Source of the DNA: UBA11986 sp963734955
GTDB taxonomy: Bacteria > Bacteroidota > Ignavibacteria > UBA10030 > UBA6906
Direction of reading: 5' to 3'
Length of the DNA: 64,000 nt
Assembly: GCA_963734955.1 (NCBI GenBank)
Contig: CAVTJO010000007.1
Span: 310,001 to 374,000, forward strand
The notes beneath the pieces were generated by a model. It saw only the letters and a program-made list of their open reading frames with translations, was not told where the DNA came from and did no database searches. The position numbers were made by a program, and so were the translations under genes. Position 1 is the first letter of the stretch; every line of letters begins with the position of its first letter. Of the stretch, positions 48,436 to 57,395 are shown piece after piece.

Positions 48436-50373
48436 TTATCGAAGAACCAACATCTTCCTCACGCTAACTACCTTCTCTACTTGCAGCCGACACAGATACA
48501 TGCCAGAACTCACCTTGTGTCCCATATTATCGCTTCCGTCCCACGAAACTGAATGAGACCCTGGCTCTTGGATACGCGAGACCAAGGTGCGTACCCTTTG
48601 TCCCAACGTATTCAAAACCTCCAGAGTAACGTAGGTTGCGTAAGGGATATCGTACGATATAGTCGTTAAAGGATTGAATGGGTCTGGATAGTTTTGGTTC
48701 AGCTGGAGAATTCGTGGCGCTTTTATGTTGTCGCTTATCCCAGTTACCACGGTAGTGAATGACCAAGTATTGGAGAAACTGCTCACTCCCGCTTCATTTG
48801 AAGCTCTCGCCCTCCAGAAGTATTGTGTGTTGTTGGCAAGCCCGGTCGCATGGTAGGATGTGGTTGGGATACCGCTTTGGTTTATCACCGTAGTTCCCCA
48901 TGAAGAGTCTTGGGACACCTGCAGTCGGTAGGATGTTGCACCGGTTGACGGGTTCCATGCGAATGTCGGGTTTGTTGCTACTCCCGTCGCTCCGTTAGCT
49001 GGTGTTGCCAGCAGAGGTGGTGACGGTGGTGTCAGGGATAAGTCCACACCCGGTGGCGGATAATTCATCACCTTGGCGTCCAGCACTAGTACCCAATCGC
49101 CTGATGCTGGTGTGTAGTTGTGTGATGCTCTCGATTGGATGCCGAGGTCTATTGTAGTTCCGTCTGCTGGGTTGAACCACCATGCATGAGTTGAATCGCC
49201 TTTGAGTTTTGTACTTGTCACTGTCACCTGTCGAGAAGATGGCATGTAGACCATCATTGTTGTTGAGTCGGAAGCGTATGCACACAAAGCATAAGATGTC
49301 CCAGAGCCCATTCCCCCCGTCAATACTTGATTACTCGTATCGGGGATAAAATTAAACCAATTTCTATTGCGAACAAGTCCCCCAATCCATTTTGCGTTGA
49401 TATGTCCCTGCGAATTCAGGTTGTTATACCAATGTCCATTGCACGAGTATGGATAGGCGTGATCGAATCCCCACACAGGACAGTTACCGAATACCTGCCC
49501 AGCTCCACCCCAGATGGTACACCAATACATCGCCGAACGGAGTTCCACCTGCGTTGTCACATGGCCAAGAGGACTCTCGTTCTCGTAATATGTCTCCGAG
49601 AGAATGAATGGCTTAGCTGGAGTGCGATTGTAGCAATCATTAGCATATCCAAATTGACTGTCGGAATGGTACGAATAATAGCTGTTTAGCGTTTGCCATG
49701 ATTCTGTTACGCTATTCCAATGGCTATCTCCCGTCGTCTCAACTTCATCGCGGGTTGAAATCAGATGACTGTCTCCCGTGGATTTTACCCCAGCCACCAG
49801 CGAATCAAGTTTGGCTCTGTATGCTGACGGATTTGTGTCACCCCCTACTGCCCAAACAATGTTTGTTGAGTCCTTCCACCTGTTGCCAAGATACTGCCCC
49901 CAAGCTTTCATTTGTGCCGTAGTTGAAGCGTTGGTTTCGCCCGAAAATCCCTGCGAGCCATCATACCCCAAATAATCCACATACAGATGGAGGTAGATAC
50001 CCTTTGTTTTGGCATATGCTATGATGCTATCACAATGTGCGAAGTAGGGTTCATTTGGCATTGAGGCAAATGTCTGGCTTCCAACCCACGGATTGACGCC
50101 ATAGACGTTGGCGGGCCCCCCAAACTTCGCGACAATCATCACCTCGAGAAAATTAATCCCGTGTGTGAAGCAAGAGTCAAGATACCGCTTTGCCTCCATG
50201 AAGGTTACATTTACGAAGAGTGTCCACCCAGCCGATCCATTGAGGTATACCGGGGCCCCACCCGGTTCCATCAGGTAATGATCATTTGCCGATACCTGCA
50301 GTTGGGCAACGGCGGGTTGCCCAGACAACCCAATGAGGGCCCAAAGGATAAATCTGTGCGATGCTTTCACCAT
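48436..50373 (-). CDS. Secreted apiosidase-like (DUF4038/GH140-type) glycoside hydrolase with T9SS signal, copy B
   Basis: 645 residues from ATG 50373, which gives a normal signal peptide (VKASHRFILWALIGLSG); an upstream in-frame extension to 50589 is not signal-like. The catalytic TIM barrel, small beta domain and first Fn3-like repeat are identical to copy A. The protein then ends in a T9SS sorting domain: LQLNQNYPDPFNPLTTISYD, SGMYLCRLQ, and final MLVLR. It should therefore be exported by the Sec and type IX systems, while copy A lacks that signal. Same strand as copy A and 350 bases upstream of it; a TTGCCT-17-TATGTT promoter precedes it. Confidence 0.85.
   Translation of the reverse strand: MVKASHRFILWALIGLSGQPAVAQLQVSANDHYLMEPGGAPVYLNGSAGWTLFVNVTFMEAKRYLDSCFTHGINFLEVMIVAKFGGPANVYGVNPWVGSQTFASMPNEPYFAHCDSIIAYAKTKGIYLHLYVDYLGYDGSQGFSGETNASTTAQMKAWGQYLGNRWKDSTNIVWAVGGDTNPSAYRAKLDSLVAGVKSTGDSHLISTRDEVETTGDSHWNSVTESWQTLNSYYSYHSDSQFGYANDCYNRTPAKPFILSETYYENESPLGHVTTQVELRSAMYWCTIWGGAGQVFGNCPVWGFDHAYPYSCNGHWYNNLNSQGHINAKWIGGLVRNRNWFNFIPDTSNQVLTGGMGSGTSYALCAYASDSTTMMVYMPSSRQVTVTSTKLKGDSTHAWWFNPADGTTIDLGIQSRASHNYTPASGDWVLVLDAKVMNYPPPGVDLSLTPPSPPLLATPANGATGVATNPTFAWNPSTGATSYRLQVSQDSSWGTTVINQSGIPTTSYHATGLANNTQYFWRARASNEAGVSSFSNTWSFTTVVTGISDNIKAPRILQLNQNYPDPFNPLTTISYDIPYATYVTLEVLNTLGQRVRTLVSRIQEPGSHSVSWDGSDNMGHKVSSGMYLCRLQVEKVVSVRKMLVLR
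48814..50313. repeat. 1500-bp identical repeat, copy 2
   Basis: Partner of 46547-48046 in the same orientation. The unit covers mature catalytic domains but neither signal peptide nor C-terminus, which suggests gene conversion or recombination between two pre-existing genes. Confidence 0.9.
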
Positions 50374-50415
50374 GACGGTATCTTGAATGTTAGAACATTG
50401 AAGCAAACTACCCAC

Positions 50416-50444
50416 AACATAAAGAACTCGCACGTCAGAGGCAA
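50416..50444 (-). promoter_or_regulatory. Predicted promoter of hydrolase copy B
   Basis: Minus strand TTGCCT, 17 bases, TATGTT, about 43 bases upstream of the start codon. Confidence 0.4.
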
Positions 50445-50651
50445 CGTTATTGGGCTCAGGCTTCCAAAGTATTGGATGGGAAAGTTGGCAACAGGTATTT
50501 GGAGGGAGGGAAATGACAAAATCGAGTAGTGTTATTTGTTTGATTGTTGGAAGATAAATCGCATCATTCTGTTCAGGTGCCCACCCCAAGACGGTCTTGT
50601 TGGCTCGATTGCACGGAGAAATCCAATCTGCAGCACTTCAAAGAGGTAAGA

Positions 50652-50677
50652 GTTGTCCCCCTTGGGAAAGGGACAAC
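50652..50677 (-). terminator. Possible terminator of the polysaccharide cluster
   Basis: GTTGTCCC / GGGACAAC, 8-bp stem with a 10-base loop, followed on the minus strand by a pyrimidine-rich stretch. It lies about 330 bases after the last cluster gene. The surrounding 50445-51005 stretch holds only a doubtful 81-codon frame (50573-50818, minus) with no recognisable features. Confidence 0.4.
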
Positions 50678-51005
50678 CATGGTACCGTCACAGTCGAATG
50701 GCTGAGCAGGGTTTGAAGCGCCATTCCTGCAAATTGGACGATGTGTGTGCTCCACCCAATAGACTACCTTCCCATCAGGATGTTCCCAATCTTGAGGGTT
50801 TGCATTGCACACCCTCAAAGGGCACTTGGACTGAGTCAGGTTATTCTAGTGAGTGAGGATGAGAGAAGTGAGCGGGTAGGTGTTCTTTCTCGTTTTGCAG
50901 AATAGTCTCCCGCTCGAGGAATATGCGAACGAAATGAGGACATGGAGAATTCTGCGACTCTGCTAAGATGACGGATCAGAAGATGGCGGTGGACCGCCCC
51001 GTAGC

Positions 51006-51791
51006 TCACTTAGCAATTCCTTTTTTCCACACCTCCCAAGGGGCATTTCCCTGATTGAACATGTCATTGAGTTCTTGTTGCTCTTTGAACGTATCCATGG
51101 TCCAGAAGTGGTCGTACTGGTATGTCATGAGCAGACTCTTTTCAATCAGGTGTTGGAACGGCTCCAGGACGAGTTCCTCCCCTCGGCCAATGTAGTCAAA
51201 TATTTCTTTTCTGAAAGCAAAGAAGCCAGCGTTCACACGGATACCGGAGTCCCTAACATTCTGAATCTTCGCCACGTGATTTCCTTCCACGATTGTAACG
51301 ATATGGAAGGTTTGCGAAGGAGGTGCAGACATGAAGCCCGCCACTTTCTCACTCTTCATGAAATTGTCAATCATCGTGGGAAGAGGCATGTCGGTCAGCC
51401 CGTCGGAGTAGTTCGCTAGGAATACTTCCTCTCCCTTAAGGTGCTTTTCCACCGCCTTCAATCGCTCGCCAATGTTCGAACGAATGCCGGTGTCGACGAA
51501 TGTTATCTTCCAGTCGTGGATATCGCTGCTTTCGAGTTCAATCGCCTTCCCCCCATTTGACATCGTGAAATCGTTGGACACATACTCTTGGTAATTCAGA
51601 AAATAGTCTTTGATCTTGTCCGCCTTGTAGCCAAGGCAGAGGATGAAGTCCTTGTGTCCGTAGTGAGCGTAGTATTTCATTACATGCCACAAGATTGGCC
51701 GATAGCCGATATGAACAAGAGGTTTGGGAATGTTCTCAGAATAATCCCGTAAGCGAGTACCCAAGCCACCGCAGAACAACACAACCTTCAT
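51006..51791 (-). CDS. rfbF: Sugar-1-phosphate nucleotidyltransferase, RfbF-like
   Basis: 261 residues from ATG 51791, chosen because GGAGG stands four bases before it; longer starts overlap the upstream gene. The nucleotidyltransferase signature LFCGGLGTRLRDYSENIPKP is N-terminal, then GYRPILWHVMKYYAHYGHKD, LCLGYKADKIKDYF, and FLANYSDGLTDMPL with the metal-binding Asp. The pattern is closest to glucose-1-phosphate cytidylyltransferase, which starts CDP-deoxysugar synthesis. No CDP-glucose 4,6-dehydratase was positively identified, though either SDR in the cluster could serve. Last gene of the minus-strand sugar cluster. Confidence 0.8.
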   Translation of the reverse strand: MKVVLFCGGLGTRLRDYSENIPKPLVHIGYRPILWHVMKYYAHYGHKDFILCLGYKADKIKDYFLNYQEYVSNDFTMSNGGKAIELESSDIHDWKITFVDTGIRSNIGERLKAVEKHLKGEEVFLANYSDGLTDMPLPTMIDNFMKSEKVAGFMSAPPSQTFHIVTIVEGNHVAKIQNVRDSGIRVNAGFFAFRKEIFDYIGRGEELVLEPFQHLIEKSLLMTYQYDHFWTMDTFKEQQELNDMFNQGNAPWEVWKKGIAK

Positions 51792-51805
51792 CCTACCTCC
51801 AGATG

Positions 51806-53005
51806 CTATAACGCGAATAGGTCTAACAACGTGTCTGTCAATGGAGCAACTTGAATAGTACCAAGGATCAATATAAGCAACTTGTCGACAAGTGATCCAA
51901 GTAGGTTTCTTGCCTGCCGGCGAACCAAGCGAATTAGCTGGATACCGGGCGCGTTTGATGGACATGGGCATGGTCCCATTCTCGCTCTACAAATCTTCTC
52001 ATCGCCAAAGAAGCAATCGGGAACCAAAATGGAGCCTGTCTGTAATTCGTTTTCATACCAGGCAATCGTGCGGTGCAAACCATCGTCGAATGATACAGTC
52101 GGCTGCCACCCCATTTTTGTTTCTGTAGCTGATACGTTCGCGGTCCTTGATGTCTCCATTTGTCGATCTGGAAGCGCGCCGAATAAGGGTCTAAGGCCGG
52201 GATTCATCAAATCAACGATCTTCTCCACAGCCTGCCGAGCCGTATGCATCACCCCGGTCCCCAAGTCAACAACTTGGCCCTCAGCCGAGGAGGATTGGGA
52301 TATTGCAATCAATCCATCGACTACATCATCGATGTATATCCAGTCCAAGGGTCGTGAACCGCTTGAGATTTTCGGCCGCTGGCCGCTGTACAAAGACAGA
52401 ATCGTGTAAGGAATGAGCTTCTTGAGATCACTTTGCCTAGGGCCGTAGGTCATAAAAATTCGGCCAATGGTGTAAGGAGTCTGATAGAGTGCATGAAACA
52501 TGCGAGCATACAGGCTGCTGGCGAACTTTGAAGCGGCATATGGAGAGGAAGGAACAAATGCATTTGCATCAACTTCTCCAGAATCAGGTTCGTCAAGAGA
52601 TCCGGACAGCACAACGCGATCACAACCCGTTTCCGTTGCGATGCCAAGGACGTTCACGGTTGTCAGGAAGTTACTTCTTACCGTCGGAACGACTTGCTTT
52701 AGGTCGCGATAACCTTGCACGTGTCCGGCTAGGTGAAAGACTATCTGTGGCCTCGCCATTCGGAACACTTGCCGCAATTCCAAATGGTTGCTGATGTCGG
52801 CCCGCCAAACTCGGGCTGATCCCCATTGATCGGATCCCATGGTGCGTGAGACACAATGAACTTCCGCCCCGTCTGCTACTAGTCGTCTGCACAGATTCGA
52901 TCCAATGAAGCCGCTAGCCCCAGTAACCAGAATTCTCTTGGTGGTCAAGGAAGGAACCGAGACCTTGTTCTTAACCACTGTAACCTCCGTATCTGGTATA
53001 CTCAC
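51806..53005 (-). CDS. NAD-dependent epimerase/dehydratase (extended SDR)
   Basis: 399 residues from a GTG start with AGGAG eight bases upstream. Rossmann motif GASGFIGSN (about 30-38), substrate Ser in VVLSGSLDEP, catalytic YAASK, and RPLDWIYIDDVVDGLI, all typical of nucleotide-sugar epimerases, dehydratases or reductases. The enzyme core ends near residue 325. About 75 extra residues follow (including CRARMGPCPCP and a hydrophobic LVDKLLILILG), which I cannot assign and which could come from a lost stop. 14 bases from rfbF, so same operon. The exact reaction is not determinable. Confidence 0.8.
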   Translation of the reverse strand: MSIPDTEVTVVKNKVSVPSLTTKRILVTGASGFIGSNLCRRLVADGAEVHCVSRTMGSDQWGSARVWRADISNHLELRQVFRMARPQIVFHLAGHVQGYRDLKQVVPTVRSNFLTTVNVLGIATETGCDRVVLSGSLDEPDSGEVDANAFVPSSPYAASKFASSLYARMFHALYQTPYTIGRIFMTYGPRQSDLKKLIPYTILSLYSGQRPKISSGSRPLDWIYIDDVVDGLIAISQSSSAEGQVVDLGTGVMHTARQAVEKIVDLMNPGLRPLFGALPDRQMETSRTANVSATETKMGWQPTVSFDDGLHRTIAWYENELQTGSILVPDCFFGDEKICRARMGPCPCPSNAPGIQLIRLVRRQARNLLGSLVDKLLILILGTIQVAPLTDTLLDLFAL

Positions 53006-53051
53006 TCTTCAATCTCCTAGAGCTGAGTCCTGCTGGTCGCAATCGGAGAAT

Positions 53052-54430
53052 TTAGATGTTGTGGTTCTTGGTCTGCCCGCTGCCCGCCGGTGTAAGCTGT
53101 CTCAGAACGTTGTTCGCCAGCAACATTTGGGCAGCCATCTTTATTGTTCCGAAGCTAAGGTTCGCCTTCTCGGCGACAGCAAGTAGGGAATGTGACCCAT
53201 CTGAGAGATTAAGAACCCAGAGCATTGCAAGCTCATCCTCTGGAGATCTGGTCATTCCACCGACTGAACCATAGAGCCCTCTCTTCCCGAGTTGTGGCTC
53301 GCATTTCGGATTCAGGTTAATGTAGGTTCCGTTGTGCTCAAGGACGTCCATTACCTCGGCGTAGGTCTTCAAGGAATCTGCAAGACTGGTTGATTGAACG
53401 AACTCCAGATTATCCGCCGACGAATGATACTCTGGAAACTGGCCGTGAGGAGTTCTTGTCAAGGATCCAACCGCGAGGTTGAACCCGGGCGAGCAGTACT
53501 GTCTCTCGTCGTATCCGTATGGAGAGAATTCCTTTGTCCTGAACTCTTTCCCGGAATGTTTCAGCACATGCAGGACCGCTTCGTCGATCTCGGCGTTTCC
53601 CCTCCGGCTTTTCTTGTACGTCATGCAACCCGGGGTCGCCAACGCATGCCACCACCAATCCGTGCTTGATGCGGGGAACCATCTGTTCGTTCTTCGATAG
53701 CCATGTGATGGAGCCGATCGCGCCGGGGATGAACAAGAACCGGTATGAGTATCGTGAGGATAGAGATCCAAGATGTCTTGCGAGAAACGTGGCGACAGCA
53801 ATCCCGGAGAGATTATCGTTGCAGAGGGAAGGATGGCAACTATGGCATGAGATGAGTACCTCGTCTTCAGTCTTGCCTTGTATGAAGTACTCGCCGTAAG
53901 TGAGATGCCCCTTTTCCAGAGTACTATCGATTCGGACCTCGTATGTATCATCCGGGAGACTCTGAAGCTGATTGTGGCTGATGCAGAAGCCCCAGTTTTC
54001 CTTGTAGTACGATGTCCGGTAGGGCACCCAATCGGGATGTTCGGGAATTGAGAAGAGATGTTTCTTCAGTTCCGACAGGGGAAGCTTTCGCCTGGATGGG
54101 GGTACTATAATTGAGGACGTGGAGATTGAGTTTCTGAAAGTCCACAACCTTCTCGCCTCGTGAATTCCTTATGTACGCATCACGGATGTTCCATTCTTTC
54201 GGGATCGTCCAATCAAAGACCTGTTCTCCGGTCGGCACCTCGGTAATACGGAGGGGAATGAACTCCTGGAGAATACGCAGAGTCTCTCTGAACCCGTTGC
54301 CAGTGATGCTTCTGCAAATCGGGTACAGGCGTGCGATGAGGGCGTGCATTTCGCCACCGAGCACTCCGAAATCAGTTTCAGGATGAGTGTCCTTGGAAGC
54401 TTGAACTTGTGTAGAGGGTGTCGAGTTCAA
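53052..54430 (-). pseudogene. DUF4910-family aminopeptidase-like protein, two frameshifts
   Basis: Reconstructed length about 458 residues. The first part has MHALIARLYPICRSITGNGF; the middle VLISCHSCHPSLCNDNLSG has the metal-site look of an M28-like peptidase (His, Asp); later PEYHSSADNLEF gives another His/Asp pair. A C-terminal winged-helix-like segment (LLAVAEKANLSFGTIKMAAQ) completes the family plan. The frame breaks at 54098-54102 (a run of five G) and 53629-53635 (CCCGGGG); deleting one base at each restores the frame. Such genes recur in glycan clusters with cytidylyltransferases and SDRs, function unproven. Start TTG. Confidence 0.7.
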
Positions 54431-54454
54431 GAAGCGACCATCATGGTAAAATGT

Positions 54455-54986
54455 TCACGTGTTGAATCCGGGTATTCCCGATCCCGCTGCGAGATAACAG
54501 TGACAGCTCTGGGCCAATTGATGCCGAAACAGCGGGTCATTCCATCTTACTCCCCGCGCCGCGTCAGGAACGTAGATGTCTGCCATTTGGTACAATACCT
54601 CGGTCGCATCTGCCAGGGTTTGGAATCCGTGGGCGAACCCCTTTGGAATATAGAGCATCTTTCCGTTCTCGACCGTCAGCTCAACCCCGAACCACTTGAG
54701 AAAGGTGGGGGAATGAGGGCGAAGGTCGAGCGCCACGTCGAACAAAGCCCCGCGGGTACAACGGACCAGCTTGGTTTCTCCGTGTGGAGGAATTTGAAAA
54801 TGCATCCCGCGGAGAGTGCCTGCCGTGTGGTTAAAGGAGACGCTGCATTGGACAAGATTCGCATCAAGATGGTGTTCTGCAAATTCCGTCGAGCACCATG
54901 ATCGGGCAAAATACCCCCGATCGTCTGTCATACTTCTCCATCTCGATGACATACACTCCATCCAGAGGAGCAGGTGAAAAAATCAT
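54455..54986 (-). pseudogene. dTDP-4-dehydrorhamnose 3,5-epimerase-like protein, one frameshift
   Basis: RmlC-type cupin, about 176 residues when repaired. From ATG 54986 the frame reads MIFSPAPLDGVYVIEMEKYD. It then shifts by one base near 54935-54945 and continues DDRGYFARSWCSTEF. QCSVSFNHTAGTLRGMHFQ holds the catalytic His region, KLVRCTRGALFDVALDLR and YIPKGFAHGFQTL follow. The first 20 residues match the family so well that the break is likely a one-base insertion. It acts on a nucleotide-linked 4-keto sugar. Five bases downstream of the C-methyltransferase gene. Confidence 0.78.
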
Positions 54987-54991
54987 GTTGG

Positions 54992-56264
54992 CTATTGATA
55001 GACAGTAACTTCGGGGATGGGGACGACGAATTTGCCTCCCCACTCGCGAATATACGAGATTTGGCTCATAATCTCATCCTTGAAATTCCACGGCAGGATA
55101 AACACATAGTCGGGCTTTGTTTGCCGGATCATGTCAGGATGGTGAATGGGGATATGTGTGCCGGGGAGATACTTCCCCTGCTTGTATGTGTTCTTGTCCA
55201 CGGTGTAGTCGATGAAATCCGTCCGAATCCCGCAGTAGTTGAGCAGCGTGTTGCCCTTGCCCGGGGCGCCATAGCCGGCGATGGATTTACCCTTCCCGCT
55301 TTGCGTTGATCAGGAATTCCAGCAGCTTTCGTTTTGTTACCTTGACTCTTTCCGTGAACGTGGAATAGTGGTCTAACTTCATGAAGCCGGCCTTGACCTC
55401 CCGTTCTCTCAGTGCCACGACTCGTTCGCCAACAGGTTTCGTGGAATCATCCGCATGCCTCGCGTAGATTCTGAGCGAACCGCCGTGCGTGGGCAGCTCG
55501 TCCACATCAAAAAGAGTCAAATCATGTGCCGTGAAGATCTTTTCAGCGGTTATGAGAGAGAAGTATGAGAAGTGTTCGTGATAGATTGTATCGAACTGGT
55601 TCTCGTCCATTAGGCGCATGAGGTGGGGGAACTCGATCGTGACGACGCCCCTGGGTTTCAGAATCAACCTGATACCCTCGACAAAGTCGTTGACGTCCGG
55701 AACTTGTGCAAGCACATTTGCACCGCATACAAGATCGGCCAGTCGTCCTTCGGCTGCCATTTCGGTCGCCGTCTTGACTCCAAAGAACTTCACCAAAGTC
55801 GGGATTCCTTTTTCCACTGCGACCTTTGCGATGTTTGCAGCAGGCTCAACCCCGAGCACTGGAATCTTCCTGGAAACGAAATGTTGGAGCAGGTAGCCAT
55901 CGTTGCTCGCCAGTTCCACAACGAGGCTCTTCGCGTCGAGGTGCAGCCGCTCACTGATCATGTCAGCGTACCGCTTCATATGCTGCACCCAGCTTTCCGC
56001 ATAGGACGAGAAGTATGCGTACTCGGTGAAGATGTGTTCCGGACTTACATACTCATCCAGTTGAACGAGGAAACACTTGGAGCACACATACGCGTGAAGA
56101 GGATAAAACGGTTCCATCTTGTTCAGCTGTTCACGCGTCACGTAGCTTTCGCAGAGGGGTGACATCCCGAGATCGACAAAGGTATGCTGCAGCTTTGTTC
56201 CGCAAAACATGCATCCCTTGTCGAGGACAGGCTGGGAAGGTTCCAAGTGTTGTGCTCCTCTCAA
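54992..56264 (-). pseudogene. Deoxysugar C-methyltransferase, one frameshift
   Basis: About 423 residues when repaired, the full length of NovU/TylC3-type enzymes that methylate C3 or C5 of nucleotide 4-keto sugars. N-terminal zinc-binding domain (CMFCG, CSKC, with VDLGMSPLCESYV), central SAM-binding fold (LVVELASNDGYLLQHF, GVEPAANIAKVA), and YHEHFSYFS, characteristic of the family. The C-terminal domain begins AGYGAPGKGNTLLNYCG and runs to PIPEVTVYQ. The single break is at 55290-55292 (a run of three C); one base fewer restores the frame. Starts TTG at 56264, or TTG at 56246 with a better-placed AGGAG. The product would be a branched-chain sugar. Confidence 0.8.
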
Positions 56265-56308
56265 CTATGCAGTGGCATGAGTTCGTGATTCGGGATCTTC
56301 ATGGTGCA

Positions 56309-57363
56309 TCAATCCGATTGCTTCATGGAAGATGCGATTGATGTCCAGCGGAGATCTTCTTGCAGAAGGTGCTCGGCCATGAGCGACTTGATCTGATCGA
56401 TGCGTTTGTAGCGTGGCCCTTCGAAATCGTCGAGTTTCAGCCCCACCTCTTTGTAGGCTTTGTAGAGTTGTTGGGCGCCCTTGCGGGCGTTCCACTGTGG
56501 CTTGAAGCCGGGAATCATGCGATTGATCTTCCCGAAGTCAGCACGGTAACAACGGAGGTCAGGGTCCTGCATCTTTCGCGAATTCGATCCTGCATCCCGG
56601 AACAGTCTCCTTCACAATGTCGGCGATCTCGCGGATCCGGTAGTTTTCTTCGGATTGACCGACATTGAACGCCTGGTTGTGTATAACCTCCCGTGGTGCT
56701 TTGAGCGCTGCGATGAATGCACGTGAGATATCTTCAATATGCACAATTGGTCTCCAGGGAGTTCCATCGCTTTTCATGTACACCAAGCCTGCCGTAAATG
56801 CCCAAGCGACGAGATTGTTCAACACGACATCAAACCGAAGCCTCGGCGACGCACCGTACGCCGTAGCGCTGCGCATAAACGTCGGACTGAAACTGTCGTC
56901 GGCAAGCTTGCTCACATCCTGTTCGACACGCACTTTGGAGACCCCGTATGGAGTGACCGGATTAAGCGAAGACGTCTCGTCGACGAGGTTATCGCCGGCA
57001 GCTCCGTAGTTGCTGCAGGATGACGCAAAGACAAACCGGCTGACTCCCCGCTGCTTGCACAGCCCGGCAAGTCGGACGGACGCCAGATGGTTGATGTCAT
57101 ACGTGAGCTGCGGATTCAGGTTCCCCAGAGGATCGTTTGAGAGGGCCGCAAGATGTACGACGGCGTCAAAACCATCAAGGTCCGACGCCTGAATATCCCT
57201 CACGTCCTTCAGAATGGTGGGGATGTTCTGATCCCAACGTTCCGAACGTGGATCTCCGATAGAGGTCGGTGTCAAGGCCGACGACATCGAACCCCTCGGC
57301 TGTGAGCATCGGGACCATGACCGCGCCGATGTACCCTCTGTTTCCTGTTACGAGCACTCGCAT
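56309..57363 (-). pseudogene. NAD-dependent epimerase/dehydratase (SDR), two frameshifts
   Basis: About 350 residues when repaired. MRVLVTGNRGYIGAVMVPML is the Rossmann start, then GLDTDLYRRSTF; VVHLAALSNDPLG, FASSCSNYGA and YGVSK follow, and RPIVHIEDISRAFI ends the core. The C-terminal part resumes in another frame (DLRCYRADFGKINRMIPGF). Breaks lie near 57235-57245 and at 56562-56564 (run of three G); each is one extra base. Resembles SDRs that act with C-methyltransferases in branched deoxysugar pathways. First gene of the sugar-modifying sub-operon. Confidence 0.78.
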
Positions 57364-57395
57364 TCTTTTTGGCTCCAAATGATTCGGGGATGACG

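Noticed and set aside
46547..50313. 1500-bp direct repeat considered as an insertion sequence
   Set aside because: It encodes hydrolase domains, has no transposase, terminal inverted repeats or target-site duplication.
50573..50818. 81-codon minus-strand frame as a small gene
   Set aside because: No ribosome site, no recognisable domain, and it overlaps the likely terminator of the sugar cluster.
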